From: Leifsonia sp. 466MF
GTDB lineage: Bacteria; Actinomycetota; Actinomycetes; Actinomycetales; Microbacteriaceae
Direction: 5' to 3'
Assembly (NCBI RefSeq): GCF_900100265.1
Contig: NZ_LT629696.1
Location: 248,001-312,000 of the forward strand
DNA length: 64,000 nt
The translations under genes were made by a program, and so were the position numbers. The notes below the pieces were generated by a model, which saw nothing but the letters and a program-made list of their open reading frames with translations, did not search any database and was not told the origin of the DNA. Below, piece after piece: positions 26,013 through 34,955 of the stretch (positions are counted from its first letter, which is position 1; every line of letters begins with the position of its first letter).

Positions 26013-26630
26013 ATGAAGCTCACCGTCTTCGGCGCCAGCGGGCGCACCGGCAGCCAGCTCGTCCGGCAAGCGCTGGATCGAGGCGACGAGGTCGCGGTCG
26101 TCCTCCGCCGTCCGGCCGAGATCGACCCGCGAGTCACCCCGGTCATCGTCCCCGACCTCTCCGATACGGCGGCCGTCCGGGACGCGATCGCCGGGTCGGA
26201 CGCCGTGCTGTCCGCGATCGGCCCGCGATCCCGCGCGGATGCGCCCGTCGCAGCGCCCGCCACGCGGGCGATCCTCGCCGCCCACCCCGGCCGCATCGTC
26301 GTCATCAGCGCAGCGCCGGTCGCACCTCCGCCCGCGGACGACAGCTTCATCAGCCGACGCGTTGCCCTGCCCCTCATCGGTCGCGTGCTGCGGCCGGTGT
26401 ACGACGACCTGCGCGAGATGGAGGCCGAGCTCGCTGCCTCGGACAGCGTGTGGACGGCATTCCGGCCGCCGATGCTCACGAACGGGCCCGCGACGGGTCG
26501 CTATCGAACGCGCATCGGCGGTTCCGTCCCTCGCGGCATGACGGTGTCCCGGGCGGATCTCGCGGCGGCGATGCTGGCGAGCCTGGGCCGGGCGGACACC
26601 GAGCGCGCCGCCGTCGGCATCGCCCGCTGA
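26013..26630 (+). CDS. NAD(P)-binding NmrA/atypical SDR protein
   Basis: This 205-residue protein has a Rossmann start MKLTVFGASGRTGSQLVRQAL and a second-strand VVLRRPAEID region. VVISAAPVAPP and the C-terminal FRPPMLTNGPATGRY are typical of NAD(P)H-binding atypical SDRs. It lacks the classical YxxxK pair, so it may sense redox state or have a reductase role. It is divergent from a MarR regulator that probably controls it. Confidence 0.85.
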   Translation: MKLTVFGASGRTGSQLVRQALDRGDEVAVVLRRPAEIDPRVTPVIVPDLSDTAAVRDAIAGSDAVLSAIGPRSRADAPVAAPATRAILAAHPGRIVVISAAPVAPPPADDSFISRRVALPLIGRVLRPVYDDLREMEAELAASDSVWTAFRPPMLTNGPATGRYRTRIGGSVPRGMTVSRADLAAAMLASLGRADTERAAVGIAR

Positions 26631-26659
26631 GGCGTCTCGCTCAGCCGCGGCCGGGGGCC

Positions 26660-27259
26660 TCAGCCGCGACCGTCGGGCGACTGCGGCGGGCAGGTGCCGC
26701 CCGGCGCCGTGCGCAGCTCGAAGTGCCAGGCCTCGTTCGCGTAGACCTGGCAGAGTCCCCACTCGGCGCCGAAGCGGTTGAGGTAGTCCATCGCGCCGGC
26801 GTCGGCGATGTCGACCGCCTCGCCGCGGACGTGGGCGGAGTCGCTGCCGCGCTTCACCCACTTCTCGGCCTCCTCCTCGCTGCCGTATTGCTTCACCGCC
26901 TGCGCGAACAGGTGCTCCTGGTACCGCTCGGAACGCCAGCCGTCGGCGATGGTGATGGCGGACCCGCTGCCCTCGGCCTCCATCGCGGACTGCGCGTCCT
27001 CCAGTGCGGAGCGGAGGTCCGGGTCGAGCCGAGTGACGGCGGGGAGGTCGCTGTCGAGGGGGAGGTACGTGCCGTCCGCGATGTATCCGTCGTCATCGGT
27101 GAGGCCGCCGCTTTCGACCACCGATCCGCCCGCACTCGCCGGCTGCGCGAGGGAACCGGTGGGCGCGGAGGTGCAGCCGGCGAGGACGGCGCTGAGGGCG
27201 ATGGATGCGGCGGCCACCGACAGGGCGGCGCCGAACAGTCGGGACTTCGAGGAATGCAT
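26660..27259 (-). CDS. VanY-like D-alanyl-D-alanine carboxypeptidase lipoprotein
   Basis: This 199-residue lipoprotein has an N-terminal signal with lipobox LAGC (Cys at about 29). The M15 peptidase zinc motif SAHVRGEAVDI (SxHxxGxAxD) is followed by EAWHFEL, which gives the third His and the catalytic Glu. YGSEEEAEKWV lies before the motif. Enzymes of this family trim the terminal D-Ala of cell-wall stem peptides. There is no vanRS/vanHAX context, so a housekeeping wall role rather than glycopeptide resistance is likely. The ribosome site is weak. Confidence 0.87.
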   Translation of the reverse strand: MHSSKSRLFGAALSVAAASIALSAVLAGCTSAPTGSLAQPASAGGSVVESGGLTDDDGYIADGTYLPLDSDLPAVTRLDPDLRSALEDAQSAMEAEGSGSAITIADGWRSERYQEHLFAQAVKQYGSEEEAEKWVKRGSDSAHVRGEAVDIADAGAMDYLNRFGAEWGLCQVYANEAWHFELRTAPGGTCPPQSPDGRG

Positions 27260-27353
27260 GCCTTCAGCCTCGCCGGGCGGCGCGGGCGGCCGCGTCCCCC
27301 GCGAGGCCCATCCGCATCCACCGCGCGACGGACCCCGAGGAGGCTGGCGGGTG

Positions 27354-29069
27354 CTACCCGAGGCGCGGTGTGCGCGACGGCTCGGTGCGCCGCTCGCCGG
27401 TCGCCTCGAACGCCGCGGCGAGGGCGAGCAGCCGGGCATCGTCGTAGGCGCGGCCGGCGAAGGTGAGTCCGACCGGCATCCCGATGTCGTCCATCGTGCC
27501 CATCGGCACGGTCACGGTCGGGATGCCGAGGTGCCGCGGCACGAGGTTGCCGTTCGCGACCCAGACGCCGTTGCGCCAGCCGAGGTCGGCCGAGTCCGGG
27601 TTCACGTCCATGTCGGCCGGCCCCACATCGGCGACGGCGGGGAAGACGACGGCGTCGAGACCGAGCCCGTCCATCCACTCCTCCAGGTCGACGCGCCGGG
27701 TCTCCTCGAGGCCGCGCAGGCCGTCGGCCAGCTCGGGGATGTCGGCGAGGGCCGTGCCGGGATGCGCGCGCACCCAGGCGGGGTAGTCGGCGATGTCGTC
27801 CTCGAAGCCGTCGTAGCGGTCCGGCAGGGCGCCCTCCGGGTGAGGGAAGATGCGCTCGCCGTCGACGTCGGCGAGAGTCCGGAGCGCCGGGTCGCCGTTG
27901 GCGGCGAGGAAGTCGTCCCACGCCCACGCCGACAGGTCGACGATCTCTCGCCGCAGGAACTCGGGGCTGACCAGCCCGCGCGTCGCGATGGAGGGTGCGC
28001 CGGCCCGGTCGCCCTCGTAGTTGCTGACCGCCGGGAAGTCGACCTCGACGACCGTCGCGCCGGCCGCCTCCAGGTCGCGGCGGGCGCGCTCCCACAGCGC
28101 GATGACGGACGGGCGCGTCTCGATCCGCTGACCGGTCGCGCCCCCGATGCCACCGCGGCCGCTCGGTCCTCCGTCGCCTGTGCCCGCCTCCGGGTCGGCG
28201 TTGATGTACATCCGCGGCACGCCGAACCGCCGTCCGGCGAGCGGGGCGCTCCCGGCGAGGGCGGGATACGACGCGGGCCGCAGCTCCGACGCCCGCGGGA
28301 TCGGCACCCACGGCTGCGCGCGCCAGAAGTCCCCGCGGGTCTCCGGGTCGTCGGCCACGATCACGTCGAGCACCTCGAGCAGGTCCGCCACGGTGCGGGT
28401 GTGCGGCACCACCACATCCATCGTCGGCACCAGGGGCCAGTTGCCGCGCACCGAGATGATGCCGCGCGACGGCGTGTAGGCGCACAGCGCGTTGTTGGAT
28501 GCGGGGGCGCGGCCCGACGACCACGTCTCCTCGCCGAGGCCGAACGCCGCGAAGCTGGCTGCGGTGGCCGTGCCGGAGCCGTTCGACGAACCGGAGCCGA
28601 ACGCGGCGGTGAGGTAGTCGCCGTTGTAGGGGGACTCGGCGCGCCCGTAGACGCCGCGCTGCATCCCGCCGTTCGCCATCGGCGGCATGTTGGTGAGGCC
28701 GAGGAGGATGGCGCCCCCGGCGCGCAGGCGCTCGATCGTGAACGCGTCGCGCTGGGCGACCAGGTGCTCGAACGCCGGGGAACCCGCCGCCGCGGTGAGC
28801 CCGCGCGCCAGGTAGCTGTCCTTCGCGGTGTACGGGATGCCGTCGAGCGGCCCGAGGGTCTGGCCGCGCGACCGCCGGGCCTCGGAGGCACGCGCCTCCG
28901 TGAGCGCGTCCGGGTTGCGGACCACTACTGCGTTGAGGCGCGGGCCGGCCGTGTCGTACGCGTCGATCCGGGCGAGGTAGGCGGTGACCAGCTCCTCGCT
29001 CGTGGTCTCGCCGGCCTCCAGCGCTCGCCGCAGCTCGGCGATGGGCGTCTCGACGACGTCGAAGGTCAT
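27354..29069 (-). CDS. Amidase signature family enzyme
   Basis: This 571-residue enzyme has the catalytic Lys in GIPYTAKDS and the Ser/cis-Ser region in FGSGSSNGSGTATAASFAAFGLGEET. It hydrolyses an amide or carbamoyl bond; the substrate is unknown. It starts inside the stop of the agmatine deiminase gene (ATGA overlap), so the two act together. This suggests a function on the deiminase product or another guanidino/amide compound. The Gly-rich insert GTGDGGPSGRGGIGG (about 300-315) is unusual. Confidence 0.88.
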   Translation of the reverse strand: MTFDVVETPIAELRRALEAGETTSEELVTAYLARIDAYDTAGPRLNAVVVRNPDALTEARASEARRSRGQTLGPLDGIPYTAKDSYLARGLTAAAGSPAFEHLVAQRDAFTIERLRAGGAILLGLTNMPPMANGGMQRGVYGRAESPYNGDYLTAAFGSGSSNGSGTATAASFAAFGLGEETWSSGRAPASNNALCAYTPSRGIISVRGNWPLVPTMDVVVPHTRTVADLLEVLDVIVADDPETRGDFWRAQPWVPIPRASELRPASYPALAGSAPLAGRRFGVPRMYINADPEAGTGDGGPSGRGGIGGATGQRIETRPSVIALWERARRDLEAAGATVVEVDFPAVSNYEGDRAGAPSIATRGLVSPEFLRREIVDLSAWAWDDFLAANGDPALRTLADVDGERIFPHPEGALPDRYDGFEDDIADYPAWVRAHPGTALADIPELADGLRGLEETRRVDLEEWMDGLGLDAVVFPAVADVGPADMDVNPDSADLGWRNGVWVANGNLVPRHLGIPTVTVPMGTMDDIGMPVGLTFAGRAYDDARLLALAAAFEATGERRTEPSRTPRLG

Positions 29070-30118
29070 CGGGCGTCCTGCGCTGCCGGGACCACGGCGG
29101 GCTGCTGCTGGGTGATGCAGTGGATGCCGCCGCCGCGCTGGAAGATCGGGCGCGAGTCGACCATCGTCACCCGCCGGCCGGGGTACGCGGCCTCGAGGAT
29201 CTCGGTCGCTTCCGCGTCCGCGCGCTCCTCGCCGAAACCGCACGCCACGATGCCGTCGTTGACGACGAGGTGGTTGACGTAGCTCCAATCGACGAAGCCC
29301 TCCTCGTCCCGAAGGGTAGCGGGGGCGGGCAGGTCGATGATGTCCCAGCTGCGTCCGGCTGCATCCGTCGTGCCGGAGAGGAGGGCGCGCAGCTCGCGTG
29401 ACACCAGGTGGTCGGGATGCTCCGGGTCGCGCTGGGCGTGCAGCAGCAGCCGGCCCGGGGAGGGGATGGTGGCGACGATGTCGACGTGGCCGTTCGTCCC
29501 GAAGTCGTCGTAATCGCGGGTGAGGCCGCGCGGAAGCCAGACGGCGTGCGTCGCGCCTATCGTGCGGGCGAGCTCGGCCTCCACCCGCTCCTTGTCGGCG
29601 TACCGGTTGCGCCGCGGGTCGAGCTGGACGGTCTCGGTCAACAGCACGGTGCCTTCGCCGTCGACGTGGATGCCGCCGCCCTCGTTGACCAGGAGCGAGC
29701 TGATCAGCTCGGCGCCGGTGCGCTCGGCGACGAAGCGGGCGATCTCGGCCGACTTGTGCCACTCGGCCCACTCGGGGTCGCCCCAGCCGTTGAACGTCCA
29801 GTCGACGGCCCCGAGCACACCCGGCCGCTCGTCGTCGACCACGAAGGTGGGGCCGAAGTCGCGCATCCAGAACTCGTCGAGCGGGGCTTCGACCTGTTCG
29901 ACGTGGCTGCCGAGCATGCGGCGGGCGCGGTCGCGCTCGGTGGGGTCGACGACCATCGTGATCGGCTCGTACTCGGCGACCGCGTGGGCGACGGCGGTCC
30001 ACGACGCGTAGGCCTCCTCGGCTGATGCGGCGTCGTCGCCGAGGGTCAGGCCGGCGCGCGGGAACGCCATCCACGTGCGCTCGTGCGGTGCGGTCTCTGC
30101 GGGCATGCGCCAGGTCAT
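29066..30118 (-). CDS. aguA: Agmatine deiminase family protein
   Basis: This 350-residue protein has the fivefold pentein fold motifs. WMRDFGPTF holds the substrate-binding Asp region and NEGGGIHVD the Glu. FGTNGHVDIVA carries the active-site His and GGGIHCITQQQP the nucleophilic Cys near the C-terminus (about 333). It hydrolyses agmatine to N-carbamoylputrescine and ammonia; peptidyl-arginine deiminase activity is an alternative within the family. GGAGG precedes the ATG. A TetR gene is divergent with a palindrome between, pointing to inducible control of this gene and the coupled amidase. Confidence 0.88.
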   Translation of the reverse strand: MTWRMPAETAPHERTWMAFPRAGLTLGDDAASAEEAYASWTAVAHAVAEYEPITMVVDPTERDRARRMLGSHVEQVEAPLDEFWMRDFGPTFVVDDERPGVLGAVDWTFNGWGDPEWAEWHKSAEIARFVAERTGAELISSLLVNEGGGIHVDGEGTVLLTETVQLDPRRNRYADKERVEAELARTIGATHAVWLPRGLTRDYDDFGTNGHVDIVATIPSPGRLLLHAQRDPEHPDHLVSRELRALLSGTTDAAGRSWDIIDLPAPATLRDEEGFVDWSYVNHLVVNDGIVACGFGEERADAEATEILEAAYPGRRVTMVDSRPIFQRGGGIHCITQQQPAVVPAAQDAR

Positions 30119-30146
30119 CGGTGTCCTCCGCGGTCGGCGACGATTG

Positions 30147-30162
30147 TTGATCGAATGATCAA
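30147..30162. promoter_or_regulatory. Candidate TetR operator
   Basis: The inverted repeat TTGATC-gaat-GATCAA is centred between the divergent deiminase and TetR genes, 29 bases from the deiminase start and about 20 bases from the TATACT box of the TetR gene. Confidence 0.6.
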
Positions 30163-30181
30163 TATCTGAGGCGAACGTACC

Positions 30182-30187
30182 TATACT
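30182..30187 (+). promoter_or_regulatory. -10 box of TetR gene
   Basis: TATACT is 9 bases before the ATG at 30197, which implies a leader of only a few bases. Confidence 0.5.
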
Positions 30188-30196
30188 GGGCGGACC

Positions 30197-30835
30197 ATGT
30201 CAAGAGCACCCCGCCGCCCGCCCGCGGAACGTCGTGCCGAACTCTCGGCCGCCGCCCGCGACCTCGCGCTCACGGACGGGCTCACCGCGGTGACCATGCG
30301 CGGCGTCGCCGGTCGCGCCGGGGTCGCTCCCGCCCTGGTCGCGCACTATCACCCGGTGATGGATGAGCTGGTCGCCTCCGCCTTCACCGCGGTCGTCGCC
30401 GCCGAATTGGATGAGGTGCGTGCCCTCCTCGATCGGGAAGTCGACCCGACGGCGCGCCTCGCCGCGCTGCTGCGGACGCTGCTCGACGGTACCCGCGACG
30501 ATGTCACGCTCGTCTGGGTCGAGGCCTGGGCGCTCGGCCGGCGGAACGAGGCGCTCGCCGCCGCCGTGCGCGACCAGATGGACGCCTGGCAGGCGCTCAT
30601 CCTCGACGTCGTCGAGCGCGGTGTCGCAGCCGGGGTCTTCCACGCCGACGACCCGGCGCAGGCCGCGTGGCAGCTGCTCGGCATGATCGACGGCCTCAAC
30701 GCGCAGGCCCTGGTCCGCTGGGGCGCGGGCGGCGACCGCGGGCCCGTCCTCGCCCACGCGGTCGAGGGGCTCCTCGGACTCCGCCGCGGCACGCTCGACG
30801 CCGCGCCGGCCCCCGGTGCCGCGGTCGAGTCGTGA
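30197..30835 (+). CDS. TetR family transcriptional regulator
   Basis: This 212-residue protein has the N-terminal HTH LTAVTMRGVAGRAGVAPALVAHYHPVMDELV and a helical ligand domain ending in AVEGLLGL. The LVAHYHPVMDEL recognition region is BetI/RutR-like. It is divergent from aguA and the amidase, with a perfect palindrome between, so it most likely represses that pair in response to an amine or related substrate. The ligand is inferred from neighbours only. Confidence 0.88.
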   Translation: MSRAPRRPPAERRAELSAAARDLALTDGLTAVTMRGVAGRAGVAPALVAHYHPVMDELVASAFTAVVAAELDEVRALLDREVDPTARLAALLRTLLDGTRDDVTLVWVEAWALGRRNEALAAAVRDQMDAWQALILDVVERGVAAGVFHADDPAQAAWQLLGMIDGLNAQALVRWGAGGDRGPVLAHAVEGLLGLRRGTLDAAPAPGAAVES

Positions 30836-30839
30836 GTAC

Positions 30840-31892
30840 TCAGCCGATCCAGGCGAGCAGCTCGGCGCGGAACTCGTCCGGCTTCTCGATGTGGGCGGAG
30901 TGCCCGCAGTCCTCGAACACGACCTCGCGCGTGGTGCCTCCGGCCGCGGCGTAGCGGTCGAGCACGGCCCGCGTCTGAACGAGCATCGGCTGGGGCGGAG
31001 CGACCTGGTCGCCGGGCCACCCCGGGATGATGCCTGCGGCGCCCAGCTGGTTGAGGTCGAAGAAGGAGGCATCGCCGACGATCGCGTCGACCGCGCCGTG
31101 GATCCACAGGATGGGCGGCTTGGCCGGCGCATCCACGATGCCCGAGGTGTCGAAGTACGTCGGGGCCAGGGTGTTGAGGATGCCGCGCGTGCCCGGCGCG
31201 AGTCCCGGCCAGTGCTCCGACGCGCTCGCATCGCCGGGGTAGTTGTCGGGGCCGGTCGCCGTGGACAGCATCGACTCCACCCAGAGGTCCTCGTACTCGG
31301 AGACGAACCCGGGCGCGACGTAGGAGGAGCGGTACACGGCGCGCGGCGACGTCGGAGCGTCCTCGCCGGTGTCGCCCGCGGCGAGCCGTGCGACGAAATC
31401 CGGGTTGGCGCCGCCGCCTCCCGTGCCCGACGCGTCCGGGTTGAGCAGGCTGCCGTCGGCGGCCGTCCCGCCGAAGCCGTAGGGGGAGACGGGGGAGACC
31501 AGGGTCAGGCTCGCGACGAGGTCCGGTCGGTCGAGCAGCAGCTGCATGACCACCCCGCCGCCGAGGCTCCAGCCGACCACGTGCACCGTGCCGAGACCGA
31601 GCTCGTCCGCCACCGCCGCGACGTCGTCGGAGAAGTCGCGGACACCGCGGGTCGCATCCACCGGGAGGGTCTCGCTGTCGCCGAACCCGCGGAGGTCGAC
31701 CGCGAGCGCGCGCACGCCCTCCGGCAGCGACAGCATGAGCGGCTGCCAGAACAGCGACGACGAGACGTTTCCGTGCACGAACAGCACGGTACGGAGCGGG
31801 TCGCCCGCGGCTGGGCGCTCCAGCACGTTGGCGGTGTAACGGGAGGTGCGGACGGCGCGGGCGTCGATGCCGGGCAGCAGCGTTCCACTCAT
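30840..31892 (-). CDS. Alpha/beta hydrolase
   Basis: This 350-residue hydrolase has oxyanion region LFVHGNVSS, nucleophile elbow GWSLGGGV (Ser) and catalytic His in DCGHSAHIEKPDEF. A cap region of about 110 residues contains a Gly-rich loop (ASGTGGGGANP). It is the third gene of a leftward operon with 3-hydroxybutyrate dehydrogenase and a second hydrolase. Its start overlaps the upstream stop (ATGA). Ester or lactone hydrolysis is likely; the substrate is unknown, perhaps a hydroxyalkanoate oligomer given the operon. Confidence 0.85.
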   Translation of the reverse strand: MSGTLLPGIDARAVRTSRYTANVLERPAAGDPLRTVLFVHGNVSSSLFWQPLMLSLPEGVRALAVDLRGFGDSETLPVDATRGVRDFSDDVAAVADELGLGTVHVVGWSLGGGVVMQLLLDRPDLVASLTLVSPVSPYGFGGTAADGSLLNPDASGTGGGGANPDFVARLAAGDTGEDAPTSPRAVYRSSYVAPGFVSEYEDLWVESMLSTATGPDNYPGDASASEHWPGLAPGTRGILNTLAPTYFDTSGIVDAPAKPPILWIHGAVDAIVGDASFFDLNQLGAAGIIPGWPGDQVAPPQPMLVQTRAVLDRYAAAGGTTREVVFEDCGHSAHIEKPDEFRAELLAWIG

Positions 31893-32779
31893 CGGGGTGT
31901 CTCCTTCGGGTCGAGGACGGGGAGGACCTGCCGCAGGCCGGCATCGGTCATGAGGATCGTGTAGTGGTTCACGTCGTCAGCCTCGTGGATGCGCATCCCG
32001 GGCAGGCGCTCCCGCCACTCGTCGACGACGGTGGGGTCGTAGAGCGGCGGTCCGTCGAGGAGGCCGCGCGGTGCGCGCACGAAGTCGATCGGGAGGCGGA
32101 GGGCGGCCAGCGCCTCGGCGTAGCCGGCAGACCCGTCGAGCTCGAGCGCGTTCACGGACACGGCGTCGGGGTCGGCGCTCGACCGCAGCTCCGGCGCGTC
32201 GCTGACGAGGTCATACGCGACGTAGTCGGCGATGGCGGCGTTCCACCACGGACCGATTGCGGGATGCCGCCGCCAGAACGCCTCGTACTCCTCCGGCGAC
32301 GCGAACCGCATCCGCAGACGCTCGAGCGCCGGGCCGAGGATCACGGCCGGGAGGTCTTCGGGTGGAACGCCCTCGGGTGCGGGGACGGGCAACCCGCCGT
32401 CGATCAGCACCAACCGCTCGACCCGGTCCGGGTGGCGTTCGGCGAAGCGGACCGCGACGAAGCCGCCCATGGAGTGACCGGCGGCGACGACCCTGTCCAC
32501 AGCGAGCGCATCCAGCGCCCTGGCCAGATCGTCGGCGTGCTGCGTGAGCCCGAACGGGCCCGGGAGCCCGGAGCTGCGGCCGCGCCCGCGCAGGTCCGGC
32601 GCGATCAACCGGTGGTGCGGCAGCGCGTCGGCGGCGAGGAGCCAGGCACGGTGACTGGCCGTGATGCCGTGGATGGCGAGGATCGGCATCCCCTCGGCCT
32701 CCGGATGCCACACACCGCCGGCGAGGTCGCCGCCGTCGACCGGGACCGCGAACGGCGTGTATTCCGTCGCGGTCGTCAC
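31889..32779 (-). CDS. Alpha/beta hydrolase
   Basis: This 296-residue hydrolase has LAIHGITASHRAW as oxyanion region, nucleophile elbow GHSMGGFVAV and catalytic His in DDVNHYTI. GTG at 32779 was chosen because it has GGAG 6 bases upstream and overlaps the stop of the dehydrogenase gene (GTGA); a GTG at 32791 is possible. It sits between bdhA and another hydrolase, both overlapping, so all three are one transcript. The substrate is unknown. Confidence 0.85.
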   Translation of the reverse strand: MTTATEYTPFAVPVDGGDLAGGVWHPEAEGMPILAIHGITASHRAWLLAADALPHHRLIAPDLRGRGRSSGLPGPFGLTQHADDLARALDALAVDRVVAAGHSMGGFVAVRFAERHPDRVERLVLIDGGLPVPAPEGVPPEDLPAVILGPALERLRMRFASPEEYEAFWRRHPAIGPWWNAAIADYVAYDLVSDAPELRSSADPDAVSVNALELDGSAGYAEALAALRLPIDFVRAPRGLLDGPPLYDPTVVDEWRERLPGMRIHEADDVNHYTILMTDAGLRQVLPVLDPKETPR

Positions 32780-33534
32780 CGGGCGCTCCACCCGCCGTCC
32801 ATCGTGTAGCTCGCACCGGTGACCATGCCCGCGTCGTCACCGGCGAGCCAGAGCGCCAGACTCGCCACCTCGGTCGGCTCCACCAGGCGCTTGATCGACG
32901 CCTCGGTCAGCATCACCTTCTCGACCACCTCGTCCTCCGGGATGCCGTGCAGCCGCGCCTGGTCGGCGATCTGCTTCTCGACGAGCGGGGTGCGGACGTA
33001 GCCGGGATTGATGCAGTTGGAGGTGACGCCGTGCGCTCCACCCTCGAGCGCGGTGGTCTTCGAGAGCCCCTCCAGGGCGTGCTTGGCGGTGACGTACGCC
33101 GACTTGAATTCGGACGCCCGCAGGCCGTGGACGCTGGAGATGTTGACGATCCGGCCGAATCCCCGCTCGTACATCCCGGGCAGCGCCGCGCGGATGAGGA
33201 GGAACGGCGCCTCCACCATGATCCGCAGCATCAGGGCGAACGTCTCCGGCTCGAACTCGGGGATCGGACGGACGTGCTGGATGCCGGCGTTGTTCACGAG
33301 GATGTCGACATCCACCGACGCGTCGGCAGCCGCGACGGCCAGCTCGCCGGTCTTCGACAGGTCCACCTCCCAGGCGTCGCCGCCGAGCCGCGCCGCGACC
33401 TCGCGCGCCGCGTCGCCGTTCAGGTCGGCGACCGTCACCCGTGCGCCCGCGGCCGCGAACGCCTCGGCGCAGGCGAGCCCGATGCCGCTGGCGCCGCCGG
33501 TGACCAGCGCGCGCCTCCCCGTGAGATCGGTCAT
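32776..33534 (-). CDS. bdhA: 3-hydroxybutyrate dehydrogenase (SDR)
   Basis: This 252-residue SDR has TGGASGIG, NNAGIQHVRPIPEF, the catalytic SSVHGLRAS...YVTAKH and INPGYVRTPLVEKQIADQA. The signature LTEASIKRLVEPTEVA is characteristic of D-3-hydroxybutyrate dehydrogenases. It oxidises 3-hydroxybutyrate to acetoacetate with NAD. GGAAGGAG lies 8 bases before the ATG. It leads an operon with two hydrolases, which fits breakdown of hydroxybutyrate esters or oligomers. Confidence 0.87.
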   Translation of the reverse strand: MTDLTGRRALVTGGASGIGLACAEAFAAAGARVTVADLNGDAAREVAARLGGDAWEVDLSKTGELAVAAADASVDVDILVNNAGIQHVRPIPEFEPETFALMLRIMVEAPFLLIRAALPGMYERGFGRIVNISSVHGLRASEFKSAYVTAKHALEGLSKTTALEGGAHGVTSNCINPGYVRTPLVEKQIADQARLHGIPEDEVVEKVMLTEASIKRLVEPTEVASLALWLAGDDAGMVTGASYTMDGGWSAR

Positions 33535-33654
33535 CGATGACGCTCCTTCCCGCCGGGCCAGCGGCCCGTGGGCCGCGGATCGCCGTGCGCTCCACGCGCA
33601 CTCTAACGCCGGGCGACGGGAACGGGGAAGAGCGGTGGGCGGCCGGGTCGCGCC

Positions 33655-34635
33655 TCAGCCGTAGACGAGGCCGATGCGCTCCCGGATGGTGTCGAGCGTG
33701 CCCATGATGGCGACCGACTGCGAGAGCGGCAGGCGGACATCCTCTCCGCCGCCTGCCGCGATCAGCCGTTCGATGGCGCGTGCCTGGTACTGCATCCCGC
33801 GCCCGTCGATGCGCGACTCGTACGTCTCGATGACGTGGCCCTTCGGGTCGACGACCCGGAAGGAGGTGGGCGCGTAGAAGGTCGCGGCGAGTTCGACCCG
33901 CGCGTCCGTCCCGATGACGGTGGCGCTGTTGTCGCCCGCGGCGTCCAGCTCGGTGGTGAGCGCCGCCTGAGCGCCGCTCTCGTAGCCGAGCAGGATGGAC
34001 GTCTGGCGGTCGACGCCGGTCGCGGTCGGTGTCGACAGGGCGAGCACCTGGTTCGGTGCGCCCAGCACATCCCAGGCGAACGACACCGGGTAGATGCCGA
34101 GGTCGAGCAGCGCGCCGCCGCCGAGCGCCGGGTTCAGCATCCGGGCGGCCGGGTCGGGGTTCGTGAGCTGGACGTGGTGGGCGACGACCGAGCGCAGCTC
34201 GCCGAGGGTGCCGTCGCTGATGATCTCCTGCAGGCGCTCCATGTGGGGCAGCCACCGCGTCCACATCGCCTCGAGCGCGACCAGTCCGCCCGCGCGGGCG
34301 GCGTCGGCGATCTGCTGCGCTTCGGCCTCGTTCATCGTGAACGGCTTCTCGACGAGGACGTGTTTCCCGGCCGCGAGCGCGAGCAGGGCGTTGGGAGCGT
34401 GCTGCGGATGCGGCGTCGCGACGTAGACGATGTCGACATCCGGATCGGCGACGAGCTCCTCATAGCTGCCGTGCGACCGGGGCACGGCGTGCGCGGCGGC
34501 GAACTGCGCGGCCGCCTCCGGGGTGCGGGAGCCGACCGCGGCGACGGTGTGGCCGTCGAGCTGCAGGTCGCGGGTCATGGCGGCCGCGATGCCGCCCGTT
34601 CCGAGGATGCCCCACGCGGGGGAGGAGGTCGTCAT
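33655..34635 (-). CDS. Gfo/Idh/MocA family oxidoreductase
   Basis: This 326-residue protein has an N-terminal NAD(P)-binding GILGTGGIAAAM, the family motif VEKPFTMN (Lys in EKP, about 96) and a C-terminal alpha/beta domain with LLDLGIYPVSF. It resembles dihydrodiol dehydrogenase-like and sugar dehydrogenases. The substrate is unknown. A TACGAT box is 6 bases before the ATG with no ribosome site. It stands alone. Confidence 0.88.
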   Translation of the reverse strand: MTTSSPAWGILGTGGIAAAMTRDLQLDGHTVAAVGSRTPEAAAQFAAAHAVPRSHGSYEELVADPDVDIVYVATPHPQHAPNALLALAAGKHVLVEKPFTMNEAEAQQIADAARAGGLVALEAMWTRWLPHMERLQEIISDGTLGELRSVVAHHVQLTNPDPAARMLNPALGGGALLDLGIYPVSFAWDVLGAPNQVLALSTPTATGVDRQTSILLGYESGAQAALTTELDAAGDNSATVIGTDARVELAATFYAPTSFRVVDPKGHVIETYESRIDGRGMQYQARAIERLIAAGGGEDVRLPLSQSVAIMGTLDTIRERIGLVYG

Positions 34636-34641
34636 GCGGTC

Positions 34642-34647
34642 ATCGTA
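34642..34647 (-). promoter_or_regulatory. -10 box for leaderless Gfo/Idh gene
   Basis: TACGAT on the minus strand is followed after 6 bases (gaccgc) by the ATG at 34635. Confidence 0.5.
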
Positions 34648-34680
34648 CCGACGGCGGGCGGGTGGACGTTCGGCGGTCGG

Positions 34681-34890
34681 TCGTCCGGAACGGAGGTGGA
34701 TCGGGCCGCCGGCGCCCGCAACATCCTCCGTTTCCGGTGATTCATCGGCGCGGCGGAGGGATTCTCCTCCGATTCCGGCCTGCCGACGGGGTTGGCAGGA
34801 AGGGAGGAGAAACAGCGCGACTCGCCGCCGCGAGGCCGGAATCGGAGGAGATTCTGGCCGCGGCGGGCGTGGGATCCTCCGTTTCGCGCT
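34681..34890. repeat. Cluster A of GAAACGGAGGAT-type repeats
   Basis: The 320-base gap 34636-34955 holds no gene but five copies or variants of ATCCTCCGTTTC / GAAACGGAGGAT: 34687-34696, 34723-34735, 34764-34776, 34838-34850 and 34874-34886, in both orientations. A perfect 19-bp inverted repeat (34763-34781 with 34833-34851) includes two of them. The same motif fills the gap at 45110-45345, on the other side of the peptide cassette. Confidence 0.85.
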
Positions 34891-34955
34891 GGTTGGTGAG
34901 GGGCGCGGGACGGACGCGGGAGGCGGGGACGGAGGCGGTGCGCCCGCGACCGCCG

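Noticed and set aside
26660-27259. Vancomycin-resistance gene (vanY)
   Set aside because: The family matches, but there is no van regulatory or biosynthetic gene around it; a general wall carboxypeptidase is more likely.
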